NCBI GenBank assembly: GCA_001692895.1
Contig: KV748219.1
Coordinates: 868,001-932,000 of the forward strand
DNA: 64,000 bases
Direction of reading: 5' to 3'
From: Cenococcum geophilum 1.58
Taxonomy: Eukaryota; Ascomycota; Dothideomycetes; Gloniales; Gloniaceae
Shown piece by piece: positions 24,151-36,849 of the stretch (within the stretch, counting starts at the first letter, position 1; each line of letters starts with the position of its first letter). The position numbers and the translations under genes are program-made. The notes below the pieces were generated by a model that was not told the origin of the DNA, searched no databases, and saw only the letters and a list, made by a program, of their open reading frames with translations.

Positions 24151-25925
24151 TTCTATAGTCTTTAATATAATAACCCTGTTTTTCGTAATTTATATAAGCT
24201 CCTTCTTTAAACCATTTTTCTTATTATAAAGTCTGCCTAAACGTCTTCTACTACTAAAATCCCTAGTTCGGCCTCTACTCCTTAGACCTTTAATTACTTA
24301 ATCCTTATCCTCTAGGTTTCTATAGTTATTTATTCTATTTCCTATTTTCTTTAGTACTACTTAGGTTTATTAGCTCTACGCTATACTATAGTTTTTAACT
24401 TTAACTTTATTATTACGTACCTTACGCCTTATATAACTATAGAACTCTATCTTAACCCTTCTTAGTCTACTCTCTTTAGTAAATCCTATTATTAATCTTA
24501 ATTACTTAATTAATTAAATCCTTAAGAGTATCCGCATCTTCTATTAGGATAATTACATCCTAGACTTTTACCTTAAGCCCCTATTTATACTGTGCTATAA
24601 GCGCCTTATTATTTTATTTAACTTATATTGCTAACATTTAAAACTATATCATATATTTAATTGCTAAAGTTCTTTATACTAGGTTTTAAAGCTTTTTTTC
24701 TACTATAGTAGTTACCTCTGGGTCTCTAAATATTTGTATTAATTATTCCGCAAACCCGCTCTAATTTAAGAATATATATTATACCTCTTAGTTAATAGTT
24801 GTTATGCTATACTCTTATACCTCTATAAGGTAAGGCTTAAACTACTTAAGTGCCCTTCCTATTAAGAACAATCCTATATAAGTAACTTAATCTATAGGCG
24901 TTCCTAGCTTCACTCCTTCCTATATAACCTTAAAGTGCATTTATACAGTGGGGTGTCATAAGTGTCCGTGCCCAGACCACACCAAATGTGATATTTTTTG
25001 CTAAATTACTATATAGCAACCACAAAATTAATTCTAGAGCTTTAAAATAGTTATAAGGCCTATTACTATATAAAATTTAGCTATTATAGCTTTTTTTAAA
25101 GTCTTATATTTTACAGTCCTTTATTAAAAGTCTCGATGTTTTACCGATTTTTTACTAAACTTACTATATTTAGCATATATTTTCTACTACTAGGGATTAA
25201 AAATATTCCTTAAAATTCTAATATTTTATAGAGATTTGTTTTTACTAAGACTCTCTATATTTAAATTTTTGTTTAAAAAATATATAAAATTAGTGTAGGG
25301 TTATAAAGTCAAAAAAGTAGAAAAAAATGAAATTCCCCATACAAATTAAAAAAATTCAACTTTATAACATTATAATAAACTTTTATACTTTTAAAATAAT
25401 ATTCTAAATATACTAAGTTACAATAAATATAAATATTTATGCGATATTAATTTTTTTTTAAAAAAAATTAATATCTAGTAGTAGAAAATATACATTAAAT
25501 ATTATAGATCTTATTAGGGAACTAATAGGATTTCTAAAAGAGTTATAGGTTTTAAACCGAAAAAAAAGCTGTAATAGCTAGGTTTAATATATAATATAAA
25601 CTTCAGCTATTTTTTAAAGCTTTAAAATTAATTATATGGTTGTTGTGTATAGTTTAATGAGGTGGGTTGTCTTGAAAATTCGCTTAGCACGGACACTTAT
25701 GACACCCAACTGTATAAGGAATCCTTTAAGTTTTAACTTCTCCCCTAAGAATCGCTTAATTAAGGGTAACTTAACCTTAGCTACTCCGATCCCATTAATC
25801 CTTTCTTTAAATATCCTATTGTTGTCTATTAATTAATTAACCATTTTTTATAGCTGTCTAATGGTAACTAGCTAAGAGTTAGTGTCTACTATACTGGTAT
25901 TATTACCTAATCCCAAAGTAGTCGC
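24150..25925 (-). mobile_element. Element D gag (fossil, interrupted by a MITE and by element C)
   Basis: Knuckle region near 24150-24215. The gag body runs right to 24943, resumes at 25715 after the MITE, and its first codons lie beyond element C at 33904-33940. Broken. Confidence 0.75.
24946..25712. mobile_element. Fold-back MITE with Tc1/mariner-type ends, inserted in D
   Basis: The ends CAGTGGGGTGTCATAAGTG and the reverse complement at 25694-25712 match except for one base near the tip, and the match continues through GTCCGTGC. TA flanks both ends (24944-24945, 25713-25714). Similarity between the arms goes much deeper: the block around 25000-25095 pairs with 25560-25650, and TATTTTCTACTACTAG near 25180 pairs with its complement near 25475. 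So nearly all 767 bp forms one imperfect hairpin. No transposase. The tips keep CA/TG dinucleotides that the surroundings have lost. Confidence 0.9.
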
Positions 25926-25934
25926 TACCGTTAA

Positions 25935-26361
25935 TGTTACGGACGCTTTAAGTACAATATTACGACTACTTGGAGAAGAGTTAGAAGAAGCTAGTTAGTT
26001 AATACAGGCACGGTCTAGGATGGAACTAGTGGAACCATATAACGAGAAATGGTAAGCAGAGTCACGTAATATGATCTATATAATCTATATAATCTATAAG
26101 ATTTATAATAGAGCGAATAGAGCAGATAGAGTAAATAGAGCAACGACTTTCATAGGAGTACGGTTGTGTATTTAAGGACCCTTAGTCCCTACCTAGATAG
26201 TTCCTTCCTTATAGTAATTCTTAGAATATAATTAGAGTTAATCTATTAGGCAACCACTCCACTAGTTATTATTACGTTGTTAACTTTTATACTTACATTT
26301 CCTATACACCTAGCCCAATAATAAGCCCATTATAGTTCTTGCTATAAGGTTCCGTTATACA
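25935..26361 (+). repeat. 5' LTR of element C
   Basis: 427 bp; begins TGTTACGGACGC and ends GGTTCCGTTATACA. Internal short repeats (TATAATCTA; AGAGCAGATAGAG) lie at about 26080-26150. Confidence 0.96.
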
Positions 26362-26409
26362 ATTACTACCTAGTTATAGTATTAATATAAGAAGTTAAAC
26401 AATATACTA

Positions 26410-27490
26410 CTAAAAGTAGCTACCACGACGCTATTAACGGTAGTAACTACTTTAAGGATAGAAGGTAATACTAGTATAGCAGATACTAACTTATAGCAAC
26501 CTGTAACGGTTAGACAGCTATAGAAAATAGTTAACTAGCTAATAGCTAATAATATAGTATTAGAAGAAAAACTTAATAGAATAGGAGCAGCAAAGATTAA
26601 GCTACTATTAATTAAGAGATTTATAGGAGAGAGGTTAAAGCTTAAAGGATTCCTTACGCAGATATACTTTAAGGTCTTATAGGAGGGAGTAAAGTTACCT
26701 ACACCCGTAGATCGGATAGCCTACGCAGGACTATTCTTATTAGGAAAAGTACTTAAGTGGTTTAAATCTTACCTTATAGAGATATAGGCAAACAGGATAA
26801 CGACCACTAACTAAGATATACAATTTATATTTTTAAGTTAGGAAGGATTTACAGAATAGCTTACGCAGATATTTAAAGACCTAGAAGAAATAACTATAGT
26901 AGAAAGAAAACTCTAGAACCTTATATAACAAACTTTAGTAATTAAGTATATAATATAGTTCCAGACACTAGTAATATAAGTAGAGTAAAATAATAGGGCG
27001 CTTATAGCATAGTATAAACAGGGACTTAAGGCTAAAGTCTAGGATATAATTATCCTAATAGAAGATACGGACACCCTAAGGGAATTAATAGATTAAGCAA
27101 TTAAGATTAATAATAGGATCTTCTAAAGGGAATAGGCTAAGAAAGGCTAAAATAGAGTTCTATAGTTATATAAGGCGCAAAGTATATAATAACAAAAGCT
27201 AAGTTAGAAACTATAGTATGGCGCAGAGCTAATAAACCTAAGTAGTATTAAAGAAGCCTATAAGAGATGGAGCAAATTATAAAAACCTAAAGGATAAGGA
27301 TTAAGTAATTAAAGGTCTAAGGAGCAAAGGCTAAATTAGGGATCTTAACAGTAAAAGACATTTAGGCGGACTCTATAGCAAGAGAAATAGTTTAAAGAAG
27401 GAGCTTATATAAATTACGGAAAATAGGGTCATTATATTAAAGACTATAAAAGTAGGCAAAGTTACTATATAGTAAAAGGCATAAGACTAG
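26410..27490 (+). mobile_element. Element C gag (fossil)
   Basis: Collinear with B gag. A knuckle region at 27400-27446 reads AYINYGK then GHYIKDYK (CCHC family CxxCGxxGHxxxxC). Broken. Confidence 0.75.
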
Positions 27491-29440
27491 TAGACGATAT
27501 ACACATATAAAGGGATAATAATATACTATAAGGAACAAAAGAATGTTTAATTAGAAGTTTTATATTTTATTATAACAACATATACTAAATTTATAAGGAC
27601 GCTAAGTATGGCGTAAGCTATTAGCTATAAGAGCTAGCACCTATAGAATATAGAGGAACTAATAAACTAGTTCGCAGATCGGATATTAAGGATAATAAAT
27701 TTAACCTAGGTAAAATATTCCATAACGATAAGGCAATAAGGGCCGCTTACTAGGAGCGAGTAGACCTTAGAAATGTTATACTAGAGGTAAAGGATAATTC
27801 TACTATAGAATAGGGAATATTAGTAGAGATTGAAACCCCACTAGACATAATGTCTATCGCTTTATAAGACACAAAAGAAGTAGGATAGCAAACTACTTCA
27901 GCACTTAATAAAGGTAAAAGGCTAAAGGCTTAAGATTCTTAAGATAAGATAAGAGATAACTAAGATTTTTAAGATAAGATAAGGTAAGCTTAAGGACCTA
28001 TAACAGACAGAAACCGATAGAGTAGAGCAACAGCTTAGTTTAAAGATATATAAATAAGCTTAGGACGGAAGTTCCTATAGGTATAAGACTCTTAAGACGA
28101 GATAAGTGAGATTTAAGACTCTTAAGATAAGATAAGAACACTAAGGACGCCTAGTTAGACTAAGGCGGGAGCCAAGCTTAAGTTAGAAGCAAGCTTAGGA
28201 TTAAAGAATTTAAGGGACTAAGATTTTAGGATATAAATAAGGACACCTATAGGTAAGAGGCAAGGAGCTTCTTTATAGATTAGAGAATCTGTAACGCAAA
28301 TAGTAATTAGACTAGGAGATAGATATATAGACCTAGAAGACTTACTAGGGGAATATAGTATTTAGCCTAAAAATTAAAAAGTTAATACTAGGATTAAGAA
28401 GCAAGACAACTTTAAGGATTAGAGCGTAAGGCGCAAACTAAAAGAAACTATAAAAGAGTTTAGGCAAAGAATTATTATATAGTAAGAACAGAAACTAGAT
28501 AAGAGATCTAGTATATTAAGACGTATAAAGGACAGAGTACTAGTATAAAGAATTACTAATAGGCTAAGAGTAGGCACACTAAGAGCTAAGTGGCTTACTA
28601 AACTAGAAGATAAAGAGGATTTAGGGATTCTAACTAGGTTTAAGAAACAACACATAAAAGGCTATTACGACGCAGTAATAAGAAGATACTTCCTTATAGA
28701 CAGACCGTATACACTCTAGCAGCTGTACTAAAAGTAGTATAGGCAAAGGCATAATAACAAGTAGGAAGATTTCTATATATAGTTAGATAAAAAAGTTATC
28801 TAAAACCACCTAATTATAGAAAAGGCTATAACGTATATTAAAGGAGCCTTAATTATAACGTTAAAAGATCTAAAGGAATGTTTAAAGGACTAAAGAAGCA
28901 AGAGACGCATCTTAGTACCTACGAATAAAGTTATAACATTTAGATTAGTATAATAAAGGTTTAAACTTAAGAATAAAAATAAGCTAAGAGTTAACCTAAA
29001 GTACCTAGCATACTACACGTTATTATGGATTGCGTGCGTGGACAATATATATAAAATACATAAGAATCCAAAAGAAAAGAATTAGAAATACCCTATAAGG
29101 ATATACTGGATAATAGATAAGCAATAGTATAGGAATGCCAAATATATATATAGATAGTATCCAGCAGAGGTTTAAGAGAAAGGAAGTTTAGTACTTTAAC
29201 TAGAAAGATTCCTTATAGAAGAATGCTTAGATGGATAATAGTAGTAGGAATGCCTAGAAAACATATATCTATAGTATATTAAAGATAAAAAGCGAACTAG
29301 GCATTAGCTAAAGAGCGAGCTAAGTATACTAGAATTAAGCAGCTAATAGTTAGGAAAAGTAGAGGCCTATAAAACTAGAGGGAGCCAGTAGTAGAGCCTT
29401 AAACCCTTAAAGGAATTTAAAAACAATACCTAAATTTATA
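27490..29440 (+). mobile_element. Element C: 1.95-kb segment between gag knuckle and protease, unassigned
   Basis: Coherent but decayed coding sequence, conserved in B and D. The right half (about 28640-29350) is rich in charged and aromatic residues (blocks like KQHIKGYYDAVIRRYFL and YLAYYTLLWIACVDNIY). The left half holds the short repeat TTAAGATAAGATAAG (27930-28160). No known domain recognised. The frame on the opposite strand at 28419-28655 is a shadow. Confidence 0.5.
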
Positions 29441-32200
29441 AGTTAATTGGCAAGATTAGTAGTTCGAAGCGCTAATAGATAGTAGAGTAACGCAAAACTA
29501 TATTTTACTAGTAGTAGTTAAGAAAATAGGACTACCTTATAGACAAAAGGAGTAATCTTACCTATTAGTTACGATTTTAGGAGATCTAATAACCTATAGA
29601 GGAGGGATTATCAATCTTAAAACAGGACCTATTTAGATAACTATTAAAGGGAGATAAATTAAGATATCTTTTAATATCCTACCATTAGGACGGGATGAGG
29701 CAGTATTAAATATACCTTAGTTATAGGAATACAATCTAAGGATTAATTAGATTACAGGTTAGGTTAATATTAAAGATACTTAATACCGTAAGATATAATA
29801 ATAAGCTAAGTTAGTATAGTACTAAGTAGGAGCAACCTATAAAGAAATAGAAAAAGAACTAAGTTATATACTAAAGAGATACTATAAGTATAGTAAGAAA
29901 CTATAGTCACTAAAAAGTAAGAAGCTGTTAAAATATATAGCATAGGACTATAAAATAGAGTTAGAACTAGGAATAAGTCTAAAGTTCTTTCTAATCTATA
30001 AGCTTACTAAAGAAGAAGGTAGAGCGTTAAAAGAGTTTATTTAGGAAAATTTATAAAAAGGATATATTAGACTATTATAGTTATTAGCGGGTTATCCAGT
30101 ACTATTCGTACTAAAGAAAAATGGCAAACTAAGGCTATATATTGACTATAGACAGTTAAACAGTATTACTAGGAAGGATAGGTATCCTTTACCCTTAATT
30201 AGCAAAATCTAAGATAGGATAGATAATATGTAAATCTTTACAAAGATAGATCTAAGATAGGCATACCATTAGATTAGGATTAAGGAAGGTAATAAATAAA
30301 AAGCAGCCTTTAGGTTAAAGGAAGGACTATACAAACTATTAGTTATATAATTTAGGCTTATAAACGCACTAGCAACGTTCTAAAAGCGTATTAATAATAT
30401 ATTAGGAGAACACTTAGATAAATTTATTATAGTATACCTTAACAATATTATTATCTACTTAATAACTAAAAAAGAATATAGGGAACACATTAAATAGGTC
30501 TTAAAGAGACTATAAGAAGAATAGATGCTAGTAGCAATTAAAAAATACGAGTTCTTTACTAGGAAGACCGATTTCGTTAAATTTATTATTAAATTAAGCT
30601 AACTTAGTATAGATCTAAAGAAGATTAAGGCTATAGTAAATTAGTAGGAACCAAAGAACGTAATATAGTTAAGATTATTTTTAGGGTTTTACAATTACTG
30701 CAGAAGGTTTATAGCGCAGTAGTTAAAGAATATTAAGCCATTTACGCGGTTAATAAAGAAAGAAGAACTATAGGTATAGGGAAAGAAGTAAAGAAAACTC
30801 TTTAAAAAAGTTAAAGAGTTGTTTACCTAGGAGCCAGTTCTTAAGATCTATTAACTAGGACTAGAGACGGTTATAAAGACGGATACATTAGACTATATAC
30901 TAGGGGCGTACTTTATATAAAGATATTAAGATAGATAGTACCTAGTGGCATACTATAGTCGGAAGATAATACCACTAGAGTTAAACTATAACATCTATAA
31001 TAAGGAGTTATTAGGTATAGTTATAGTATTAAAAAAATAAAGAGCATTCTTATAAAGCATAGAGAAACTATTTATAGTTAAGACGGATTATAAGAACCTA
31101 ATAGGATTCCTAATAACAAAGGAACTTAACTAAAGATAGGTTAAATAGGCAGAGATACTTACGGAATACTATTTTAAGATTTAGTATACCAAAGGTATAG
31201 ACAATACGCGGGCAGATACTTTAAGCCGTAAAGCTAAACTATAAAATAAGGAGAAGCCATTAGGGGCTTTATTGCGAAAAGATACAGACGGATTAATTAG
31301 ATACAATTATCTAAAAATTGCAGCAACTTAAGAAGATAATAAACTAAAGAAAGTCTATAAGATACTAAAAAGCTTTTAAGTATAAAGAATTCTAGAAACA
31401 CAGCTAGAAGATCTATAGACGGATATATATAAAAATCAAGAAGTAAAGTATATCCTAAAAAGTATAGCAGAGCAGTTTATAGAAGACTTCTATAAGGGAC
31501 TAACTTAAGGATATAATAGAGCTATAGGCTTAGTATTAAGACTTTAGGAGGAGTACATTATTAATAGAATCTAGAGGATAGCTAGAAAGGTTATAAAGGA
31601 ATATCTAGATTACTAAAGGAATAAACTAATAAGGCATAAGCTATATAGAGGGCTATAACCTATTAAAATACTAGAGAGACTATAGGAGGTTATATTATAG
31701 GACTTTATTATTAAGTTACTAAAATTAAAAGATCCTATTACCAGATAAGATTATAATATAATCTTAGTAATAGTAAATAAGCTTATAAAGTAGGGATACT
31801 TTATAGCATATACAGAAGAAATCTCAGCGGAAGATATCGCTAAAATCTATATTAAAGAAGTGTTTATAAGATATAGAGCATTAAGTAAAATTATATCGGA
31901 TAGAGATCTAAGATTTATAGTAGCATTTTAGGAAGTATTCTTAGCGGAGTAAGGAGTTTAAGCAGCAACTTTTACCGTATACTATCCGCAGACAGACAGT
32001 TAAACGGAAAGAATAAATTAGACGCTAAAGTAGTATCTAAGGCATTATATTAATTATACATAGAATAATTAGGTATTGCTATTACTAATTATACAGTTTA
32101 TATATAATACAATACCTTAAGAAGGAATAGGTATATTACTATTTAAGGCAAATTATAGATATAAGCTAAGAACGTTATTGTTACTACGGTAAGTAAAGAA
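29440..32200 (+). mobile_element. Element C pol: protease, reverse transcriptase, RNase H, integrase (fossil)
   Basis: Protease about 29440-29760. Reverse transcriptase about 30040-30640: [25 protein letters not shown]-type blocks near 30085-30160, then a VYLxN block near 30431, family YxDD. RNase H about 30840-31240. Integrase about 31430-32200, with a TDSQT-type block near 31995. Broken throughout. Confidence 0.85.
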
Positions 32201-32589
32201 AATAAGTAGTATAGCTAAAGAAAGAATAAAGACATTAATAAATCTTTATATAGACCTTATAGAATTAGCAAAGAAAGTATAAAAGAGAATAAAAAAGTAC
32301 TATAATGCTAAGAGATCTAAGGGACTAGATCTTAAGGAGGGAGATAAAGTATAGCTACTATACAAAAATTTCAAGAGTTAACGACTAAGTAAGAAATTAG
32401 ACTACGTTAGACTAGGACCTTTTGAAATTATATAAAGGATTTCACTAGTTACATTTAAGTTAAACCTACCAGCCAAAATAAAGATCTACCCTATATAGTA
32501 TATCGCAATACTTAAGCTAGTATATAGGAATATTAAGCCACTAGTTTACGAAGCAGATATATATAGAGGGTAGGAAGAAGATAAATGGC

Positions 32590-32740
32590 AAGTTTTAAGG
32601 ATTATTAGTTATAAGGACATTAATAATAAAATATAGTATAAAGTAAAGTAGATAGGCTATACTAAGACTACCTAGGAGCTACTAGAGAATTTAAAGAACG
32701 CTATAGGAAAGGTATAGGAGTATTAAAAGAGATTAGGTTA
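32590..32740 (+). mobile_element. Element C chromodomain (fossil)
   Basis: Reads like YKVKQIGYTKTTQELLENL, family YxVKWxGYxxxxxTWEPxxNL. The same position is occupied in B and D. Confidence 0.75.
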
Positions 32741-33473
32741 GGCAGCATTAATAAAGAAGAATCGCTAAAGAATAAGTCACCTAAGGGGGACCTAAGAAGA
32801 GTAGTTGCCGAACTACTTAGATCTATTTCCTTCTCTATTAGAAGAGAATCCGTTCTTTTATTACCCAGTTCCTAGAGGCCTTATTAAATAAGTTTCTACT
32901 TCTTTAAATAAACTTTCTTACGGATATGTTTTAAACGCTAAGAACGAGTATAAGCTAGACGTTAAGCTTTAAGGACACACGTAAACTCTTTTAAGGTACG
33001 CTAAACCTTAAGCAGTATAGAGGCTAGCTTACCATTAAGTTTCGCAGCAGTAGATTAAATATAAAACCCTAAGATAAATTAATTAGGGAACTAAACGACT
33101 ATTAAGAGTAATAGGTTGCGTATATTTAGCATTAAACGTAAAACAAACGTTATATAATAAACGTATATTAGCACGAGTGCATTTAGAATAAGAGGAAGGT
33201 TAGCAACCAGAAGGACTCGCGATTACAACGTAACTTAACCCCTCTTTCGCACAATAAGAGTAAGGGATTACCATTACTTCACCTAATAATAGTATTAAGG
33301 AGACGGTACGAAGGCGATGCTTAACCTAAAAGAGAGAAGAAATTGCTTTAGGTATAATAAGTAATAATATTAACTAAATTAATCAGATAGATATTATACC
33401 TCTAGTAAACAACTTAGAGATGTTTAGAATCTTTAAGGACGAAGATAAAGAGGAGGGAGATGGTATTACGGAC
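32741..33473 (+). mobile_element. Element C: C-terminal stretch after the chromodomain
   Basis: About 240 codons without a recognised domain, running to the 3' LTR and apparently into it. Counterpart of B 3835-4600. Confidence 0.5.
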
Positions 33474-33898
33474 GCTTTAAGTACAATATTATAACTACTT
33501 AGAGAAGAGTTAGAAGAAGCTAGTTAGTTAATATAGGCATAGTCTAGAATGGAACCAGTAGGACTATATAACGAGGAATAGTAAGCAGAGTCACGTAATA
33601 TAATCTGTGTAATCTATATAATCTATAAGATCTATAATAGAGCAAATAGAGCAGATAGAGTAAATAGAGCAACGACTTTTATAGGAGTACGGTTGTGTAT
33701 TTAAGGACCCTTAGTCCCTACCTAGATAGTTCCTTCCTTGTAGTGATTCTTAGAATACAATTAGAGTTAATCTGTTAGGCAACCACTCCACTAGTTATTA
33801 TTACGTTGTTGACTTTTATATTTGCATTTCCTACACACCTAGCCCAATAACAAGCCTATTGTAGTTCTTGCTACAAGGTTCCGTTACAGTTAACGCTG
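33474..33898 (+). repeat. 3' LTR of element C
   Basis: 425 bp pairing with 25935-26361; followed by the GTTAA target copy. Confidence 0.96.
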
Positions 33899-33964
33899 TT
33901 ATAGCTACTGCTTTTAGTGGCATATTATTTAACTTTATTAATACTATAATTTTAGTAGTAAATG

Positions 33965-34383
33965 TATAACAAAGCCTTGTAGGAAATACTACGGTAGACT
34001 TATTAATAGGCTAGGTATATAAGTAAATAAGAAGTTAATAATATAAATATAACTAGTAGAGTAGTTACCTAATAGATTAACTTTAATTATATTTTAAGAT
34101 TTACTATAAAGGAGAGAACTATCTAGGTAGGGACTATAGTTCTTTAAAACACAACCATACTTCTAAGAAATCCCCTTTATACGTAATATATATATTATAC
34201 GTATTATATATATATTCCCCTTATATACTATATATACTACGTATAACATTATATAACCTTAGTTACTATTCTTTATTATATAGTTCTACTAGATCTATTT
34301 TAAACCGTGCCTATATTAACTAACTAGCTTCTTCTAACTCCTCTCCTAGTAGTCGTAACATTATACTTAAAGCGTCCGTAATA
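33965..34383 (-). repeat. 5' LTR of element D (right)
   Basis: 419 bp pairing with 18359-18778; followed by GATAG at 34384-34388. Confidence 0.95.
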
Positions 34384-34388
34384 GATAG

Positions 34389-35180
34389 GAGAAAAAAGAG
34401 AATATCCTTAGTCTTCTACTAAAAAAGAAAACCAAAAACCTATAATAAAAACAATAAAACTAATAACTTTTACGGCTGGTATACCTAGTATATCTTTCCC
34501 TCCCCTTTCTCTCCTAAACAACACCTATAAAAGGGCCTAGAAAGCCTAATATAGGTCTATAAAGGGCTAAAAGAAGAAGAAAAAGAAGAAGAAAAATAAC
34601 AAGTTAAATAGCTAGAGGACTATACACGGAGTATTCTAGTAAGAGAAAATCCCTTTATAAAAGGAAAAGAAAAGGCAAAAGATATCCTATAAGAAAACCT
34701 ACGCAGAGAGACTAAAGAAGAACCTCCCTTCCTTATCCTCCCTACTCTTCTTACCAATACTATCTCCTACTCCTTTTACTTCTAATAGAAGTAAGAAAAA
34801 GCAACTATAAGAAAGAAAGCTAGTCCTTATTACAGACTAAAAGGACTAACCCCTAAATACCTTCTCTATACAAAACAAAGTTAATTGACTATTTATATTA
34901 AAACTATAAGTAAAAAAGCTAGTTTTAGGGTTTATAGGTAGAACTAAAATAAAATAAAATATCCTCCTTATAACTATAGAAGAGTATAATGCAGATTTCC
35001 TAATTAAATATAAGGAAATATAGCATAACTGCTTTACCTTTTAAAGAGAACAAAAACTAGAACCTTAGGTTTAAATTATAGCCTATAGGGTTCCTACCCT
35101 ACCTTTTCTAAGAAAGGAGGCTCTAAGCTTCTAAAAGAAGAAATTAAGACCTTTAATCCTATAGGGATATAAGGACTGCT
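34389..35180 (+). pseudogene. LINE-like element, 5' part including the start of ORF1 (decayed)
   Basis: Continues the pre-D sequence. A purine-rich stretch at about 34560-34690 would encode an E/K/Q-rich coiled segment; 34920-35160 reads like the middle of a LINE ORF1 protein. The gene is interrupted by element E and resumes at 49584 with three zinc-knuckle-like blocks. Stops are frequent. The start codon cannot be fixed. The call rests mostly on the right-hand part, so it is moderate here. Confidence 0.45.
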
Positions 35181-35391
35181 TATAACGGCGCTATCATACA
35201 TTACCTGCCAAATTCTACCATATTCTGCTGACCTATAATTGGCCCGCCTAAAGCTAGCGCCTTGGCGGCTTACCCTATATATTTGTTTACATCGGTCCTA
35301 GCGACCCCTTTTCCTTCTCTTTAGCTTAGTATCTTCGTAATACAGTATTCGTTTAAGCTTCGGTTTAGAGGCATTTATTTAAGCCATAATA
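35181..35391 (+). repeat. 5' LTR of element E (family I)
   Basis: 211 bp; pairs with 49368-49578. Confidence 0.95.
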
Positions 35392-35621
35392 TTATACTAA
35401 GCTCTCCCTACCTTGCCTAGGAAGGCCTTAATAATATCCCACCCTAAAGAAACTTCGTCTACAATAACGTATTAACGCGCTATACTTAGACACTAAAACA
35501 ACTCTACATTACCTAGGAAGGCCTAGATAATATCCTATCTTATAAGCTAGATAGGACTAGACCTATACCCCTAAAATTAAAACTAAAGCGTATAATACCG
35601 ATAAACCTTAGGAAGCTAATA

Positions 35622-36830
35622 ATAGCACCTAAAGTAAGCTTATTTAAGAGAGCTGCCTCTACCTAAGAGGAACCTAAGATCTAATTAGGATCAGAAATTG
35701 AAGATAATAATAATATTGTAGACATACGCAAGCAGATTCGCGCCCTCGCAGCTAGCTAAAAAGCCGATTGTCTTAAAGTAAGAAATATATAAGAGACCCT
35801 ATAAAAGATCCTAGAAAGCCTTGCGGCCCTATAAAATAGCCCAGCTTCCCCTTTTTAAAGCCCTAGCTAACCTGTTCGCTCTGCTAAATACAATATACTA
35901 GGGAGTACGGATACAATAACAAAGTAATTAAAGTCCGTTAAGCTCCCTAACCCCCTACCACTATCTAATAGGATAGACCCTACCTTTAAGAATTGGAGGA
36001 TTTAAGTACAAGGAAAGCTCTATATTAACTATAACTATTTCCTTTTTAAAGAAGCTAAAATGCTCTATCTCTTTAGTCGAACCACTAGGGACGCTTAACG
36101 GCACCTTTAAGCCAAGTTTAAGGACGACTCCCCTATCTAATTTATATCTATTAATAAGATAATACGGCACTTAGCGGCTATCTATATTAACCCAAACAAA
36201 GTATAGAATGCCCGTTATAACTATAATTACCTAATAATAAAACCGAACCAACCCTTTACTAAATTCTAGACTTAATTCCTATACCTTATAGGAGAAGGCT
36301 AGGTTCCCCTTAAGAACTACTAATTAGACCTATATAATAAGCTAATAATCTAGCTATAAGAAAAGATTGCTATAACCTTAAATAACCTACCAACCCATAA
36401 AAAACTCGCAGCTCGTTGCCTATTATTAGACTTAAAACTAAAGCGGATTAACGCCCGCCCTAATTAGTAGAAGCAACTCCGTAATAATTAGAACTCGCTA
36501 GCTATACCTATAAAAGCTAGAGCAGGAAGATAAGTTAGAACTACTCTTATACTAAAGGCGGTTACCACTACGTACTAGCAAACCTCGCCTAACTAGCTAT
36601 ATACCACGCCATTAACTAGTATTCGCTATAATACTCCGATTAACCCTACCTTGGCTACGTGCTTTAACTATAATAAGTAAGGTTACTTTACCTTGTTTTG
36701 CCCGGAGCTAAAGGATATAAGCGATATTAAGGAGATAGAGGAAGAAGAAACGTCCGATAAGTTAGGAAAAGAAAAACTCTAGGGAAAAACTCCCCCCTAG
36801 GGTACCCTATCGATCTTAAAGAGATTAATC
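35622..36830 (+). mobile_element. Element E gag (fossil)
   Basis: Collinear with A gag (11564-12750). Follows a leader (35392-35621) that matches A's leader without the B insertion. Broken. Confidence 0.75.
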
Positions 36831-36849
36831 TTAGTTAGTTAATAGGTAA

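Larger units (their letters stand above)
25935..33898 (+). mobile_element. Element C: family II gypsy chromovirus-type element inserted in D
   Basis: LTRs 25935-26361 and 33474-33898; target duplication GTTAA (25930-25934, 33899-33903). Order on the plus strand: gag, knuckle, long unassigned segment, protease, reverse transcriptase, RNase H, integrase, chromodomain, C-terminal stretch. 7,964 bp, opposite in orientation to its host D. Structurally whole; coding broken in many tens of places. Differences between its two LTRs are practically all transitions. Confidence 0.96.
18359..34383 (-). mobile_element. Element D: family II gypsy element carrying a MITE and element C
   Basis: LTRs 18359-18778 and 33965-34383, and target duplication GATAG (18354-18358, 34384-34388). 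Minus-strand gag lies at the right and pol at the left, as in B. Two later insertions lie in its gag: the fold-back MITE at 24946-25712 and the complete element C at 25935-33898. Without these it is about 7.3 kb. Broken in many tens of places. RIP decay looks heavier than in C, as expected for an older copy. Confidence 0.95.

Noticed and set aside
28419-28655. 78-codon minus-strand frame, and similar ones at 8706-8909, 11903-12112, 13360-13542 and 35961-36170
   Set aside because: Shadows on the opposite strand of gypsy gag or pol sequence; the same shadows appear in sister copies.
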